From NCBI RefSeq assembly GCF_963662805.1, contig NZ_OY759867.1:62001-126000 (forward strand): 64,000 nt of DNA. The letters run 5' to 3'. The stretch is from an uncultured Cohaesibacter sp. GTDB lineage: Bacteria; Pseudomonadota; Alphaproteobacteria; Rhizobiales; Cohaesibacteraceae. Of this stretch, positions 45,631-54,937 are shown one piece after another (within the stretch, counting starts at the first letter, position 1; each line of letters starts with the position of its first letter). Position numbers and translations under genes: made by a program. A model generated the notes under the pieces. The model did no database searches. It had not been told where the DNA came from and was given only the letters and a program-made list of their open reading frames with translations.

Positions 45631-46785
45631 ATGTCCGAGGCGGGGAAGGCGAAGATCTATATTGTCATTGGCGAGGAGTCCGGTGACCAGCTTGGTGCGC
45701 AGGTGGTCAAGGCCCTCCGCCGCATCGCAGGCGACCACTTCGAATTCGATGGTCTGGCTGGTGAACGGATGCAGAAGGAAGGCCTTCACTCGCTGTTTCC
45801 GCTGTCCGATATCGCGGTCATGGGGATCGTCAACATCATTCAGCAATATCCCTCGCTGCATCGGCGCGGCATGGAAGTCGTGCATGACATTATCGCCAAG
45901 AAGCCTGATCTTTTGCTGATCATCGACAGCCCTGAATTCACCCACGCTGTTGCCAAGCGTGTCCGCAAGCAGATGCCAGACCTTCCGATCATCGATTATG
46001 TGTCGCCCAGCGTCTGGGCCTGGCGTCCGGGCCGTGCCAAGAAGATGGCTGCCTATGTAGACCACGTTCTGGCGTTGCTGCCGTTTGAGGTTCAGGCGCA
46101 CAAGGAGCTGTCTGGTCCACCTTGCTCCTATGTTGGCCATCCGCTGATCGAACGCCTCGATGTGTTGAGACCGTCCGAAGGAGAGCGGGGAGATTTATCC
46201 CATCCTGTGCTTTTGGTGCTGCCCGGCTCGCGGCGCAGCGAAGTCTCGCGGCTCATGGTCGAGTTCGGCAAGGTCGTCGCCAAGGCCAAGGAGCGATATC
46301 CTGATTTACGCGTGATCCTTCCGGCCGTCTCCCATCTGCGTGGGCTGATCAATGAAGGGCTCGAAGGTTGGACGGTCAAGCCGGACGTGGTTGAGGGAGA
46401 AGAGGCGAAGTTCGCTGCCTTCCGCCAAGCCCATGCTGCACTCGCCGCATCGGGAACCGTGACGCTGGAGTTGGGACTGGCTGGTGTGCCCATGGTGGTT
46501 GCCTACAAGGTTGACTGGATCACACGGCAGTTCAAATGGCTCCTCCGAGCCCATTCAATCGTTCTGACCAATCTCGTGCTTGGCCATAATGCTATTCCCG
46601 AGTTTATCGATGATGCGGCCGATGCGGATACCCTTGCGGATCATCTCTTGCCGTTGCTTGAGGATGGCGCACCACGCTTTCAGCAATTGTCGGCACTGTT
46701 GGAGTTGGACAAGGCGATGCAGTTGCCTGAGGGGACGCCCAGCGAGGCCGCTGCGCGGATCGTTCTGGACAATCTTCCGAAGTAG
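45631..46785 (+). CDS. lpxB: Lipid-A-disaccharide synthase
   Basis: LpxB (384 residues) condenses lipid X with UDP-diacylglucosamine. The N-terminal VIGEESGDQLGAQVVKALR, the YVSPSVWAWRPGRAKKM segment and the later ASGTVTLELGLAGVPMVVAYK are typical of the GT19 family. TAGGAGG precedes its start. It is the last gene of this block, followed by a bidirectional terminator. Confidence 0.97.
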   Translation: MSEAGKAKIYIVIGEESGDQLGAQVVKALRRIAGDHFEFDGLAGERMQKEGLHSLFPLSDIAVMGIVNIIQQYPSLHRRGMEVVHDIIAKKPDLLLIIDSPEFTHAVAKRVRKQMPDLPIIDYVSPSVWAWRPGRAKKMAAYVDHVLALLPFEVQAHKELSGPPCSYVGHPLIERLDVLRPSEGERGDLSHPVLLVLPGSRRSEVSRLMVEFGKVVAKAKERYPDLRVILPAVSHLRGLINEGLEGWTVKPDVVEGEEAKFAAFRQAHAALAASGTVTLELGLAGVPMVVAYKVDWITRQFKWLLRAHSIVLTNLVLGHNAIPEFIDDAADADTLADHLLPLLEDGAPRFQQLSALLELDKAMQLPEGTPSEAAARIVLDNLPK

Positions 46786-46831
46786 GAATTTCCATATCTT
46801 ATAGCAGACATCATATGGCGGCGTGAGAGAC

Positions 46832-46861
46832 AAAAAAAGGCTCCCGTTCGGGAGCCTTTTT
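46832..46861. terminator. Bidirectional terminator between lpxB and gltA
   Basis: GGCTCCC-GTTC-GGGAGCC has an A7 run on the left and T5 on the right, so it can stop transcription from both convergent genes. Confidence 0.9.
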
Positions 46862-46881
46862 CTTGTCTTGATGCCATTCGC

Positions 46882-48171
46882 TTAGCGGTCGTTGAGGTCC
46901 ACATAGTCGCGCTGGGTTGCGCCTGTGAAGAGCTGACGCGGACGACCAATGCGCTGGGAGGGATCTTCGACCATTTCCTTCCACTGTGCAATCCAGCCAA
47001 CGGTACGGGCCAGAGCGAAGAGCACGGTGAACATTTCGGCCGGGAAGCCCAGAGCACGCAGGGTGATGCCGGAGTAGAAGTCGATGTTCGGGTAAAGTTT
47101 CTTCTCGATGAAATATTCATCGTTGAGAGCGATCTTTTCCAGCTCCATCGCGACTTCGAGGGTCGGATCGTCCTTGATGCCCAGCTCGTTGAGCACTTCA
47201 TGGCAGGTTTTCTGCATGATGCGCGCGCGCGGGTCATAGTTCTTGTAGACGCGGTGACCAAAGCCCATCAGGCGGAACGGATCGTCCTTGTCTTTTGCCT
47301 TGGCAACATATTCTGCGACGCGATCAACTGTGCCGATTTCGTGCAGCATGTTGAGGGCTGCTTCGTTGGCGCCACCGTGGGCAGGGCCCCAGAGGCAGGC
47401 AATGCCAGCAGCGATACAGCCGAACGGGTTGGCGCCAGAAGAGCCTGCCAGACGCACGGTCGAGGTCGAAGCGTTCTGCTCGTGGTCTGCATGAAGGATG
47501 AAGATACGATCCATTGCACGGGCGAGAATCGGGTTCACTTTGTATTCCTCAGCCGGAACCGAGAAGCACATATGCAGGAAGTTACCGGCATAGCTCAGAT
47601 CGTTGCGCGGATAAACGAAGGGCTGACCGATGGTGTATTTGTAGGCCATGGCTGCCATGGTCGGCATTTTGGCGATCATGCGCAGGGAAGCGACCATGCG
47701 CTGGTGCGGATCGGAAATGTCGGTGGAGTCATGATAGAAGGCAGACAGGGCGCCGACGATGCCAACCATAACCGCCATCGGGTGGGAGTCACGACGATAG
47801 CCGGTATAGAATTTGCTCATCTGCTCGTGCACCATGGTGTGACGGGTCACACGGGTGTCGAAGTCAGCCTTTTCTGCTGGGGTCGGGAGGTGACCGTAGA
47901 GGAGCAGATAGCAGGTTTCGAGGAAGTCGCCTTTTTCAGCGAGCTGATCAATCGGATAGCCGCGATAGAGCAGGATGCCTTCATCGCCATCGATATAGGT
48001 GATGTCAGACTGACAGGAGGCAGTGGAGGTGAAACCAGGGTCATAAGTAAACATGCCGGTCTCTTTGTAAAGAGTACCGATGTCGATGACGTCTGGGCCA
48101 ATAGATCCGCTTTTTACCGGAAATTCCCAAGACTTATCACCAACTGTCAATGTTGCTTTGTTGTCACTCAT
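46882..48171 (-). CDS. gltA: Citrate synthase
   Basis: Hexameric-type citrate synthase (429 residues), the entry enzyme of the TCA cycle. The active-site region HADHEQNASTSTVRLAGSSG and the stretch CLWGPAHGGANEAAL carry the catalytic histidines, and GFGHRVYKNYDPRA is the third conserved block. The start ATG is at 48171. About 400 bases of regulatory-looking sequence lie upstream. Confidence 0.98.
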   Translation of the reverse strand: MSDNKATLTVGDKSWEFPVKSGSIGPDVIDIGTLYKETGMFTYDPGFTSTASCQSDITYIDGDEGILLYRGYPIDQLAEKGDFLETCYLLLYGHLPTPAEKADFDTRVTRHTMVHEQMSKFYTGYRRDSHPMAVMVGIVGALSAFYHDSTDISDPHQRMVASLRMIAKMPTMAAMAYKYTIGQPFVYPRNDLSYAGNFLHMCFSVPAEEYKVNPILARAMDRIFILHADHEQNASTSTVRLAGSSGANPFGCIAAGIACLWGPAHGGANEAALNMLHEIGTVDRVAEYVAKAKDKDDPFRLMGFGHRVYKNYDPRARIMQKTCHEVLNELGIKDDPTLEVAMELEKIALNDEYFIEKKLYPNIDFYSGITLRALGFPAEMFTVLFALARTVGWIAQWKEMVEDPSQRIGRPRQLFTGATQRDYVDLNDR

Positions 48172-48282
48172 TCGGATACTCCCAAATTTTTGAAAACAAT
48201 TTTATTGTTGCTGTCGGAACGGAAGGGGGCGCCTGGGCGCAGCAAACCCTCCTAGGCAACAAAGGAACTGCAATTTCGGTAT

Positions 48283-48338
48283 ATGATTTTTATACGCGCC
48301 GCAAGCTCTTCTGAGGTTGGATATGCGTATAAAATCAT
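48283..48338 (-). promoter_or_regulatory. Long inverted repeat upstream of gltA
   Basis: ATGATTTTTATACGC (48283-48297) and GCGTATAAAATCAT (48325-48338) are inverted copies differing by one base in an A/T run, with 27 bases between. They lie about 110-165 bases upstream of the gltA start codon and overlap promoter-like AT-rich sequence. The spacing fits an operator for a dimeric regulator or a cruciform. Confidence 0.5.
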
Positions 48339-48512
48339 GAAATATCAAGTTATTTCAGCGCCTTATCCTACAAAAGTATGAATGATAAATTCAATTTTAC
48401 CACCTTATTCATCAGACAAATTAGACATTCAAATTAGGTGATTTTCCCAGTCGTTCTGGCCCTAAGGCCGAGGGAATCGGATTTTGGGCGATTTGAAACG
48501 TTGCAGAGACGA

Positions 48513-48540
48513 CGAAGGCCGGAATCCAGTCCGGCCTTCG
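48513..48540. terminator. Hairpin downstream of gltX
   Basis: CGAAGGCCGGA-ATCCAG-TCCGGCCTTCG is a perfect 11-bp stem located about 28 bases beyond the gltX stop (minus strand). No clear T-tract follows, so it may act as a 3'-end stabiliser or a weak terminator. Confidence 0.5.
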
Positions 48541-48567
48541 AGTTGCAAATATTCAATTGATTTGAGC

Positions 48568-49986
48568 TCAGGCTGCCTGATCCTTGAGCCGGGCGATGGA
48601 TTCCTCCTTGCCCAGAACAACCAGCACATCAAAGATGCCCGGCGAGGTCGAACGGCCCGTCAGTGCCGCGCGAAGAGGCTGCGCCACCTTGCCCAGTTTC
48701 AGCTCTTTTGCTTCTGCAAAGGCCCGGACGACCTGATCGGTGCTTTCTACAGTCCAGTCAGTGAGAGCCTCGAATTGCGGAACCAGTTCGGTCAGCATTG
48801 CGCGGGCCTCCTCGGTGAGCAGATTGGCGGCTTTTTCTTCCAGCGCGAGAGGGCGCGTGTCGAACAGGAACTCGAGACCGGCCTTGAGGTCGAGCAGGGT
48901 CTTGGCCCGTTCCTTGACTCCCGGCATAGCCATCAGGATCTGTTCTTTCTTGGCCTCGTCGATCTTTTCGAGCATGTCGTTGCCATCGATGAAAGGCAGG
49001 AGTGCGGTGAGCCGGTCAAGAAGATAGCCGTCCTCGGCGTTGCGCATGTAAATGCCGTTGAGATTTTCGAGCTTCTTGAAGTCGAAGCGGGCAGCGGCCT
49101 TGTTCATGCCGTCAAAGCCGAACCATTCCACCATCTGTTCGGTCGACAGCACTTCGTCGTCACCATGGGCCCAGCCAAGACGAACGAGATAGTTGCGCAT
49201 GGCTTCGGGCAGATAGCCCATGTCGCGATAGCCTTCTACACCGAGGGCACCGTGGCGTTTGGACAATTTGGCGCCGTCCGGACCGTGGATCAGCGGGATA
49301 TGTGCCATGGTCGGAACGTCCCAGCCCATGGCCTGATAGACGAGGGTCTGGCGGGCGGCGTTCGTCAGATGATCATCGCCACGAATGATGTGGGTGACGC
49401 CCATGTCATGGTCATCGACGACGACGGCGAGGTTGTAGGTCGGGTTGCCGTCAGACCGCATGATGATCATGTCGTCAAGGTCCTTGTTGGGGAAGGTAAC
49501 CGTCCCCTGAACCTTGTCTTCGATCACGGTGGTGCCATCGAGCGGCGACTTGATGCGGATGGCTGGCTTGATGCCTTCGGGAGCCTCGGATGGATCTCGG
49601 TCGCGCCAGGTGCCGTCATAGCGCGGCGGACGCTTTTCGGCGCGGGCCTTCTCGCGCATTTCTGTCAGTTCTTCGGGTGTGCAATAACAGCGATAGGCCT
49701 TGCCCTCGGCGAGCAGCTGTTCGACCACTTCGCGGTGACGGTCAACGCGGGAATATTGCGAGACCGCCTCGCCATCATGGCTGAGGCCCATCCAGTCCAT
49801 GCCGGCGATGATGGCATCGATAGCCGCGTCGGTCGAGCGCTCCCGGTCGGTGTCTTCGATACGGAGCAGCATCTTGCCTCCGTTGGCCTTGGCGAACAGC
49901 CAGTTGAACAGCGCGGTGCGGGCACCACCGATGTGAAGATAGCCCGTCGGTGACGGGGCGAAGCGGGTTACGACCTCTGATGACAT
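48568..49986 (-). CDS. gltX: Glutamyl-tRNA synthetase
   Basis: Class I aminoacyl-tRNA synthetase of 472 residues charging tRNA-Glu. The HIGH-type motif is HIGGARTALFN, and the KMSKS-type motif is GAKLSKRHGALG. ATG 49986 (MSSEVVTRFAPSPTGYLHIG) is the family start; the open frame continues upstream across the gap towards comEC without a plausible domain. It is divergent from comEC. Confidence 0.97.
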   Translation of the reverse strand: MSSEVVTRFAPSPTGYLHIGGARTALFNWLFAKANGGKMLLRIEDTDRERSTDAAIDAIIAGMDWMGLSHDGEAVSQYSRVDRHREVVEQLLAEGKAYRCYCTPEELTEMREKARAEKRPPRYDGTWRDRDPSEAPEGIKPAIRIKSPLDGTTVIEDKVQGTVTFPNKDLDDMIIMRSDGNPTYNLAVVVDDHDMGVTHIIRGDDHLTNAARQTLVYQAMGWDVPTMAHIPLIHGPDGAKLSKRHGALGVEGYRDMGYLPEAMRNYLVRLGWAHGDDEVLSTEQMVEWFGFDGMNKAAARFDFKKLENLNGIYMRNAEDGYLLDRLTALLPFIDGNDMLEKIDEAKKEQILMAMPGVKERAKTLLDLKAGLEFLFDTRPLALEEKAANLLTEEARAMLTELVPQFEALTDWTVESTDQVVRAFAEAKELKLGKVAQPLRAALTGRSTSPGIFDVLVVLGKEESIARLKDQAA

Positions 49987-50138
49987 AGTGCTATCGGAAA
50001 CCTGTATTTCGGGATAGTGTATACCGGTGATTGAAATGGGTTGTGGTGCCCGAACACATCGGGGCAACCGGATTTCAGCGACCGGCAATGAAAGCTGAAC
50101 AGGATCTAGCACAGCTTGGTGACGGGGTAAAAGGCCTG

Positions 50139-52598
50139 ATGGCCGATCGGAACGAGGAAAAAGGTGAAAAAGGACACAATGGTCCGCTTGCGGCGGGGCA
50201 ACAGGGTCTTTTTTACGATTTTCCCGTGCCGACAAAGCCTGAGCGAGCGAGGGCCGAAGGGGCACCTGGTCTTGCGGGACTGACCCTCAGGCCCGGCTTG
50301 TTGCGGCGGTTGCTCTTTCGTGGAGAGGCCATTCTTGAGCGCCTCGCCGAGGATTGGCGACGGGATGGAGAGGAGCAGAATGCGCGGTTTCTCTGGTTGG
50401 TGTGTGCTCTGGCGCTCGGGGCCGCCAGCTATTTCTCTTTGCCGGATGAGCCCAACTTGCTGGTTCTGGGGTGTCTGGTTCTCGCCTTGAGCCTTGTGGT
50501 GATCAATCGCGCCCGCCGGGGCAGATCCGTCTTTCTCATTCTAATCGCGGTGATGGGGATGTTGGGCTGTCTGTCGGCGGGGCTTCAGAGCCAACTCTTC
50601 ACGACGCCCGTGCTCGCCAAGGAGCAATCGGCCGAAATCGTCGGACAGCTTGAGCGCGTTGAGCGGCGGGTGAGCGGCGATGAGCGCTGGACGGTTCGGG
50701 TTGAAAGCATCAAACGGCTTAAGGCTGAGGAGACGCCTGCCAAGCTGCTTTTGGTGCGGAAGGCGCAAGGGGAAGACTTTCACGCAGGAGATCGCCTCAG
50801 GATGTTCGCCCGCATTGCTCCACTCCAGCGTTCGGCCTATCCGGGGGGCTTTGACTATGGTCGCTTCCTGTGGTCGCGTTCCATCGGCGCTCAGGGCTAT
50901 CTCAGTAAACGGATCGAACGGCTTCCCGCTCGGCAGGACGACGGTCTGTCCAGCATCGCGCAAGGGCTTAGCGTGCAAGTCGAGGGGATGCGGGCCGCGA
51001 TTGCGGACTATATTGCCGAGCGTATGGAAGGGGATGCCGCGGGGCTTGCCGTGGCCCTGTCCGTCGGCAAGCGGGATCGTCTGGCCGAGCAAGTGGAAAC
51101 AGACCTTAGGCGCAGCGGTCTTGCGCATATTCTGGCGATCTCCGGTCTGCATATGGGGCTTGTCGCCATGTCGGTCTTTTGGGGTGTACGGATGTTGTTG
51201 TCGTTATTGCCACCGCTGGCGCTAGGACACCCGATCAAGGAATGGTCGGCGGGGATTGCCCTCATTTGTGCAACCTTCTATCTGGTACTGTCCGGGGCTT
51301 CGTTTGCCACCATCAGGGCCTTTGTGATGATCGCTATCTTTCTTGTGGCGATCATGGCCGGAAGATCGGCCCTGACCATGCACAATCTGGCCCTTGCGAT
51401 GCTGCTGCTTCTGTTCCTTCAACCCTATGGGGTGATTGAAGCGGGAATGCAGATGTCCTTTGCTGCAACGGCTGCATTGATCGCCACCTATGATCGCTTC
51501 ACGGTGAGGCGGAGGGAAGCTCTTGCCAAAGACGGGGAAGTGAAGCGTGGGGGTGCCAATCACTTGAACGGAGTGCCCGGCGGGATTGTGTTGCTGTCTT
51601 ATGGTTCCTTCAAGTGGATCGCCGGTATCGGACTGACGTCACTGATTGCCAGTCTAGCAGTGCTGCCATTTTCCATCGCTCATTTTCAGCAAGTGGCACC
51701 GCTGGGACTGATCGCAAACCTCATGGTGATGCCGATCATCAGTCTTGTCGTCATGCCTCTGGGGCTGTTGAGCTTTGTCTTCTATCCCTTCGGCCTGCAA
51801 TCGCTGCCGCTTATCGGCGCACAATGGGGGCTCGAACAGGTGATCTGGTTTGCCCATATCGTGTCGAGCCACAGCGATCCAAACATGGTGATCGTGAAAC
51901 AAGGTGGATCTTTCCTGCTGGTCGCAACGTTTGCCCTGATGATTTTTGCCATTCATCGTCGCACACTTGCGCTCACTGCACTTGTCCCGGCCGTTGTTGC
52001 CGTCTTGCTCTGGTGGGGCGGGGATGGAGGGGATCTCTGGGTTTCGGAAAGCGGACGCAGGATTGCGGTTCGTGGGGATGATCAGCGCTGGCAGCTCATT
52101 GGATCAAACCGAATGGTCCTTGATTTTTCGGCTCTGCTCAGGGCTGAGGGTGATGTCAGAGCGGTGTCGCAGGAGGACGTTGTTGGGCGTGACCAATTGC
52201 GCACTGTGCGCGGCGGTGCTGGTCTTGCCACTTGCGATCAGGACGCCTGTGTCATCCGTTCATTGTTGACCTCAAGCGGTGAGGTGACCGGGCTATCAGT
52301 TGCGCTTATCAAAAACCCTTCGGCTTTTGCGGAGGAATGCAGCAAACGCTCAGTGATTGTCTCAAACCTACCAGCACCTCAAACCTGCACTGGCCCCAAA
52401 CTCGTTATGGACCGCGATGTTCTGGCGAAACGTGGTTCCCAGACCATGACGTTTATTGCCGACAAGTCATCGGAAGGCCAGAGCCCTGTCCACGATCCTC
52501 CTACTATGTCAACGAGCAGCCAATCCATGATTGACTGGCAGCTTTCCATTCAGACCGCCATGCCAAAGGGCAAGCGCCCTTGGCATCGTGGGTCGTGA
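50139..52598 (+). CDS. comEC: ComEC/Rec2 family DNA-uptake channel-like protein
   Basis: An inner-membrane protein of about 819 residues with an N-terminal DUF4131-like region, and the competence domain carrying LRRSGLAHILAISGLHMGLV and many membrane helices. In natural transformation this family transports single-stranded DNA into the cytoplasm. The metallo-beta-lactamase domain found at the C-terminus of some relatives is not recognisable here: the last ~170 residues are polar and lack HxHxDH. The start is uncertain. ATG 50139 has AAAGG just upstream; ATG 50031 or 50088 would extend it. Its end is close to lexA, which runs convergently. Confidence 0.9.
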   Translation: MADRNEEKGEKGHNGPLAAGQQGLFYDFPVPTKPERARAEGAPGLAGLTLRPGLLRRLLFRGEAILERLAEDWRRDGEEQNARFLWLVCALALGAASYFSLPDEPNLLVLGCLVLALSLVVINRARRGRSVFLILIAVMGMLGCLSAGLQSQLFTTPVLAKEQSAEIVGQLERVERRVSGDERWTVRVESIKRLKAEETPAKLLLVRKAQGEDFHAGDRLRMFARIAPLQRSAYPGGFDYGRFLWSRSIGAQGYLSKRIERLPARQDDGLSSIAQGLSVQVEGMRAAIADYIAERMEGDAAGLAVALSVGKRDRLAEQVETDLRRSGLAHILAISGLHMGLVAMSVFWGVRMLLSLLPPLALGHPIKEWSAGIALICATFYLVLSGASFATIRAFVMIAIFLVAIMAGRSALTMHNLALAMLLLLFLQPYGVIEAGMQMSFAATAALIATYDRFTVRRREALAKDGEVKRGGANHLNGVPGGIVLLSYGSFKWIAGIGLTSLIASLAVLPFSIAHFQQVAPLGLIANLMVMPIISLVVMPLGLLSFVFYPFGLQSLPLIGAQWGLEQVIWFAHIVSSHSDPNMVIVKQGGSFLLVATFALMIFAIHRRTLALTALVPAVVAVLLWWGGDGGDLWVSESGRRIAVRGDDQRWQLIGSNRMVLDFSALLRAEGDVRAVSQEDVVGRDQLRTVRGGAGLATCDQDACVIRSLLTSSGEVTGLSVALIKNPSAFAEECSKRSVIVSNLPAPQTCTGPKLVMDRDVLAKRGSQTMTFIADKSSEGQSPVHDPPTMSTSSQSMIDWQLSIQTAMPKGKRPWHRGS

Positions 52599-52641
52599 AA
52601 CATATCGTCTGATGAAGGCGTGAGGCCTTGATTAATCCGCT

Positions 52642-53352
52642 TCAATATTGGCGCAGGAGCCCGACCAGCTTACCTTGGACGCGAACCCTGTCCGGGCCAA
52701 AAATGCGTGTCTCATAGGCCGGGTTGGCCGCTTCGAGCGCAACGGAGGCACCTTTCTTGCGCAGACGCTTGAGGGTCGCTTCTTCATCATCGACCAGCGC
52801 CACCACGATATCACCGGAGACGGCATCGTCGGATTTCTTGATCACAACGGTATCACCGTCGAGAATACCGGCTTCGATCATCGAGTCGCCGCGCACTTCG
52901 AGAGCGAAATGCTCGCCGCCACGCAGCATTTCCATCGGGACAGAGATCGTGTGGGACTGATGCTGGATTGCCGAGATGGGAACACCTGCTGCGATGCGCC
53001 CCATGACGGGCACAGACACGCTGCTGCTGTCATCCTGAACATCCGGCTCAGTGGGACGGCTGGGCTTTTTGCCAAGGCCGCCTTCGACAACGCTTGGGGA
53101 GAAGCCGCGTCCGGCAACGCTCATCGTCGGCAGGTTGGCTTCGGGCAGTTTCAGGATCTCGAGCGCTCTTGCCCGGTTGGGCAGGCGCCGGATGAAACCG
53201 CGTTCTTCAAGTGCGGTGATGAGGCGATGGATGCCGGATTTCGACCGGAGATCGAGAGCCATCTTCATTTCGTCAAAGGAAGGCGGAACGCCGGATTCCT
53301 TGATGCGTTCATTGATGAACATCAGTAGTTCGTGCTGTTTTCTTGTCAGCAT
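52642..53352 (-). CDS. lexA: LexA repressor
   Basis: The SOS-response repressor, 236 residues. It has an N-terminal winged helix-turn-helix (MLTRKQHELLMFINER), an Ala-Gly self-cleavage site in GRIAAGVPISA, the catalytic Ser in RGDSMIEAGI and Lys in EATLKRLRKK. ATG 53352 matches the family start and is preceded by GGTGGAG; the frame continues further upstream. A LexA box upstream indicates autoregulation. Confidence 0.97.
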   Translation of the reverse strand: MLTRKQHELLMFINERIKESGVPPSFDEMKMALDLRSKSGIHRLITALEERGFIRRLPNRARALEILKLPEANLPTMSVAGRGFSPSVVEGGLGKKPSRPTEPDVQDDSSSVSVPVMGRIAAGVPISAIQHQSHTISVPMEMLRGGEHFALEVRGDSMIEAGILDGDTVVIKKSDDAVSGDIVVALVDDEEATLKRLRKKGASVALEAANPAYETRIFGPDRVRVQGKLVGLLRQY

Positions 53353-53439
53353 AATGCGCTCCACCTGCAAGGCCATATTTTGCCAGAGAGCTCATTGATG
53401 CGAGACATCTGTGGCACAAATCACGAACAAAATATACAT

Positions 53440-53454
53440 GTTCTCGCTGTGTTC
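53440..53454 (-). promoter_or_regulatory. LexA box upstream of lexA
   Basis: GTTC-TCGCTGT-GTTC matches the alphaproteobacterial LexA operator GTTC-N7-GTTC exactly. It lies about 90-100 bases before the lexA start codon. Confidence 0.8.
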
Positions 53455-53638
53455 CGCAAGCTGTAAAACCTGTGGCAAGGGCCAGGAAGCTCGGAGATTT
53501 GACGAATACTCGTCATTTAAGCATGTTTTTTTGAATTTCTTGATCAAATTTGGTGTCAGGAAGAGTGCATCTGACGATGGTTTGGGCGTCGGCGCCGTTT
53601 TGGGCGAATCTAGGAGCGGCTGCTATGGGCCAAACGCA

Positions 53639-53668
53639 ACACAGCGCGAGAATCGCGCTGTGTCTTTT
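53639..53668 (+). terminator. Terminator-like hairpin between lexA and the SH3-like protein gene
   Basis: ACACAGCGCGA-GAA-TCGCGCTGTGT is a perfect 11-bp stem followed by CTTTTAAC. It is oriented to end a plus-strand transcript, or it may act on the minus-strand gene that ends at 53702. About 290 bases (53353-53638) without a supported protein gene lie between the lexA start and this hairpin. Confidence 0.55.
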
Positions 53669-53701
53669 AACTCAGGGATTAAAAGTGCCTTGTAATTTCA
53701 A

Positions 53702-54457
53702 TTAGGAACAGCCGTTTTGGAAAGTAATGATGGGATATTTTTGCATCCGCACCGCCTGTTTCTTGATCCATAGCTGTTGTTCCTTGACTTTTACCTTGCA
53801 CCAGAGCCCATCCGAGGCCAGCGAGCAGGTCAGAGCCTGAACGCAGGTCTCGGGTTCAAGCGATGCCTCGACCTTTGCATTGTTGCGCGGTTCCACTCTG
53901 GCATTGAGATTGACGAGCACCTTGATCGGTGCCTCGGACCCGACCGCCACAGGTGGCGGCGCAAATTCCTGAGGCTTGGCGCAGGTTCGGCTATAGCCAA
54001 CATAGGCGCAGGAGATGCTTTTTCTGGCTGCGTTGATTTTTTCAGCCAATTCGGCCTTCTCGAAGATCACCGGTTGGTTGTTGGATATCAAGGTTCCGCT
54101 CAGGCGTTCCTGATTGCCTCCGACTGCCGCCAGGGGCTTTTTGTCCTGCCCCACGAAGACGAGCTGGTTGCTGACGATCGCCCAGCCTATGACCGACGCG
54201 ATTTCGCCTGAACAGTTGCTTTGTTTGATCGGATAGATGTCATCTGCTTGTTGCGCCGAGAAAGTCAACGTGCAGGTGCCTTTTTCTGAGTAGGCGCGAT
54301 CATAGGTAATCCACTTGCCCTCGAAGGCTTGAGCGACCGCATTGCTCGATTGAGCGATTGCCGGGCTCGCCTGAGACAGTAGGGTCAGGGTGGCAAAGGC
54401 GATGAAATGTTTTGAAAAACGGCGGGTCCAACATGGAAGACGGGCAGGAGAAGTCAT
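53702..54457 (-). CDS. Exported protein with AprI/Inh-like and SH3-like domains, curli locus
   Basis: A 251-residue protein with a signal peptide ending ASPAIA. Residues ~40-130 have the pattern of protease-inhibitor AprI/Inh-type beta-barrels: a GKW...CTLTF start, a second cysteine, and an LVFVGQDKKPLAAV strand. A proline-rich link and a bacterial SH3-like region (LVNLNARVEPRNNAKV ... GLWCKVKVKEQQLWIK) follow. It is the last gene of the minus-strand curli locus, 25 bases past csgH. The role is unknown; envelope or curli-associated is inferred from position. ATG 54457 is chosen over an upstream TTG. Confidence 0.7.
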   Translation of the reverse strand: MTSPARLPCWTRRFSKHFIAFATLTLLSQASPAIAQSSNAVAQAFEGKWITYDRAYSEKGTCTLTFSAQQADDIYPIKQSNCSGEIASVIGWAIVSNQLVFVGQDKKPLAAVGGNQERLSGTLISNNQPVIFEKAELAEKINAARKSISCAYVGYSRTCAKPQEFAPPPVAVGSEAPIKVLVNLNARVEPRNNAKVEASLEPETCVQALTCSLASDGLWCKVKVKEQQLWIKKQAVRMQKYPIITFQNGCS

Positions 54458-54482
54458 TCTATACACCAATTACGTCGTTGTT

Positions 54483-54914
54483 TTACAAATGAGACTGACC
54501 AGAGTTTGACTGGTCGGGTGTGGCTGTTGTCGGGGTGTCCTGAATGATCAGGACACGCTGTTGATGGAGCACTTCCGATGAGCCGAGACGAACCACTAGT
54601 TCGGCTTCGATGCGATCCCCTTTCTGAACGCTGACGGCGATGCGATTGCCTTCAACGCTTTCTCCCGCCGTGGCCGAAACCTTGCGACCTTGCGTGGACG
54701 AGATCTTGCCTGACTGGCCAGCCTTTGAAACCGTCAATCGGGTCTCATAGATGCCTGCACTGGACACGGTGAAGACATCGCTGATCACGAGCCTTTGGCC
54801 GTCCTGAATGAGACGAATGTCTCCTTCGGCCGGGTCGGGCGCGGCGGCACTGTGCGATGACAGGCCGATGATCAGGGCCGACAAGGCCTGCAAGACAGAT
54901 CCCGGACGTATCAT
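54483..54914 (-). CDS. csgH: Curli assembly protein CsgH
   Basis: A 143-residue exported protein with a signal peptide and a beta-rich domain (DIRLIQDGQRLVISDVF ... YETRLTVSKAGQSGKISSTQ). CsgH is the alphaproteobacterial functional counterpart of CsgC, which holds curlin subunits back from polymerising in the periplasm. The position between curlin-repeat genes supports the assignment. ATG 54914 is preferred (GTGGAG upstream); a GTG at 54929 is possible. Confidence 0.82.
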   Translation of the reverse strand: MIRPGSVLQALSALIIGLSSHSAAAPDPAEGDIRLIQDGQRLVISDVFTVSSAGIYETRLTVSKAGQSGKISSTQGRKVSATAGESVEGNRIAVSVQKGDRIEAELVVRLGSSEVLHQQRVLIIQDTPTTATPDQSNSGQSHL

Positions 54915-54937
54915 GGAACCAATCTCCACTCGCTCGA

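Noticed and set aside
53411..53695. A 94-codon plus-strand frame next to lexA
   Set aside because: It crosses a perfect terminator-like hairpin, has no ribosome-binding site and contains no domain.
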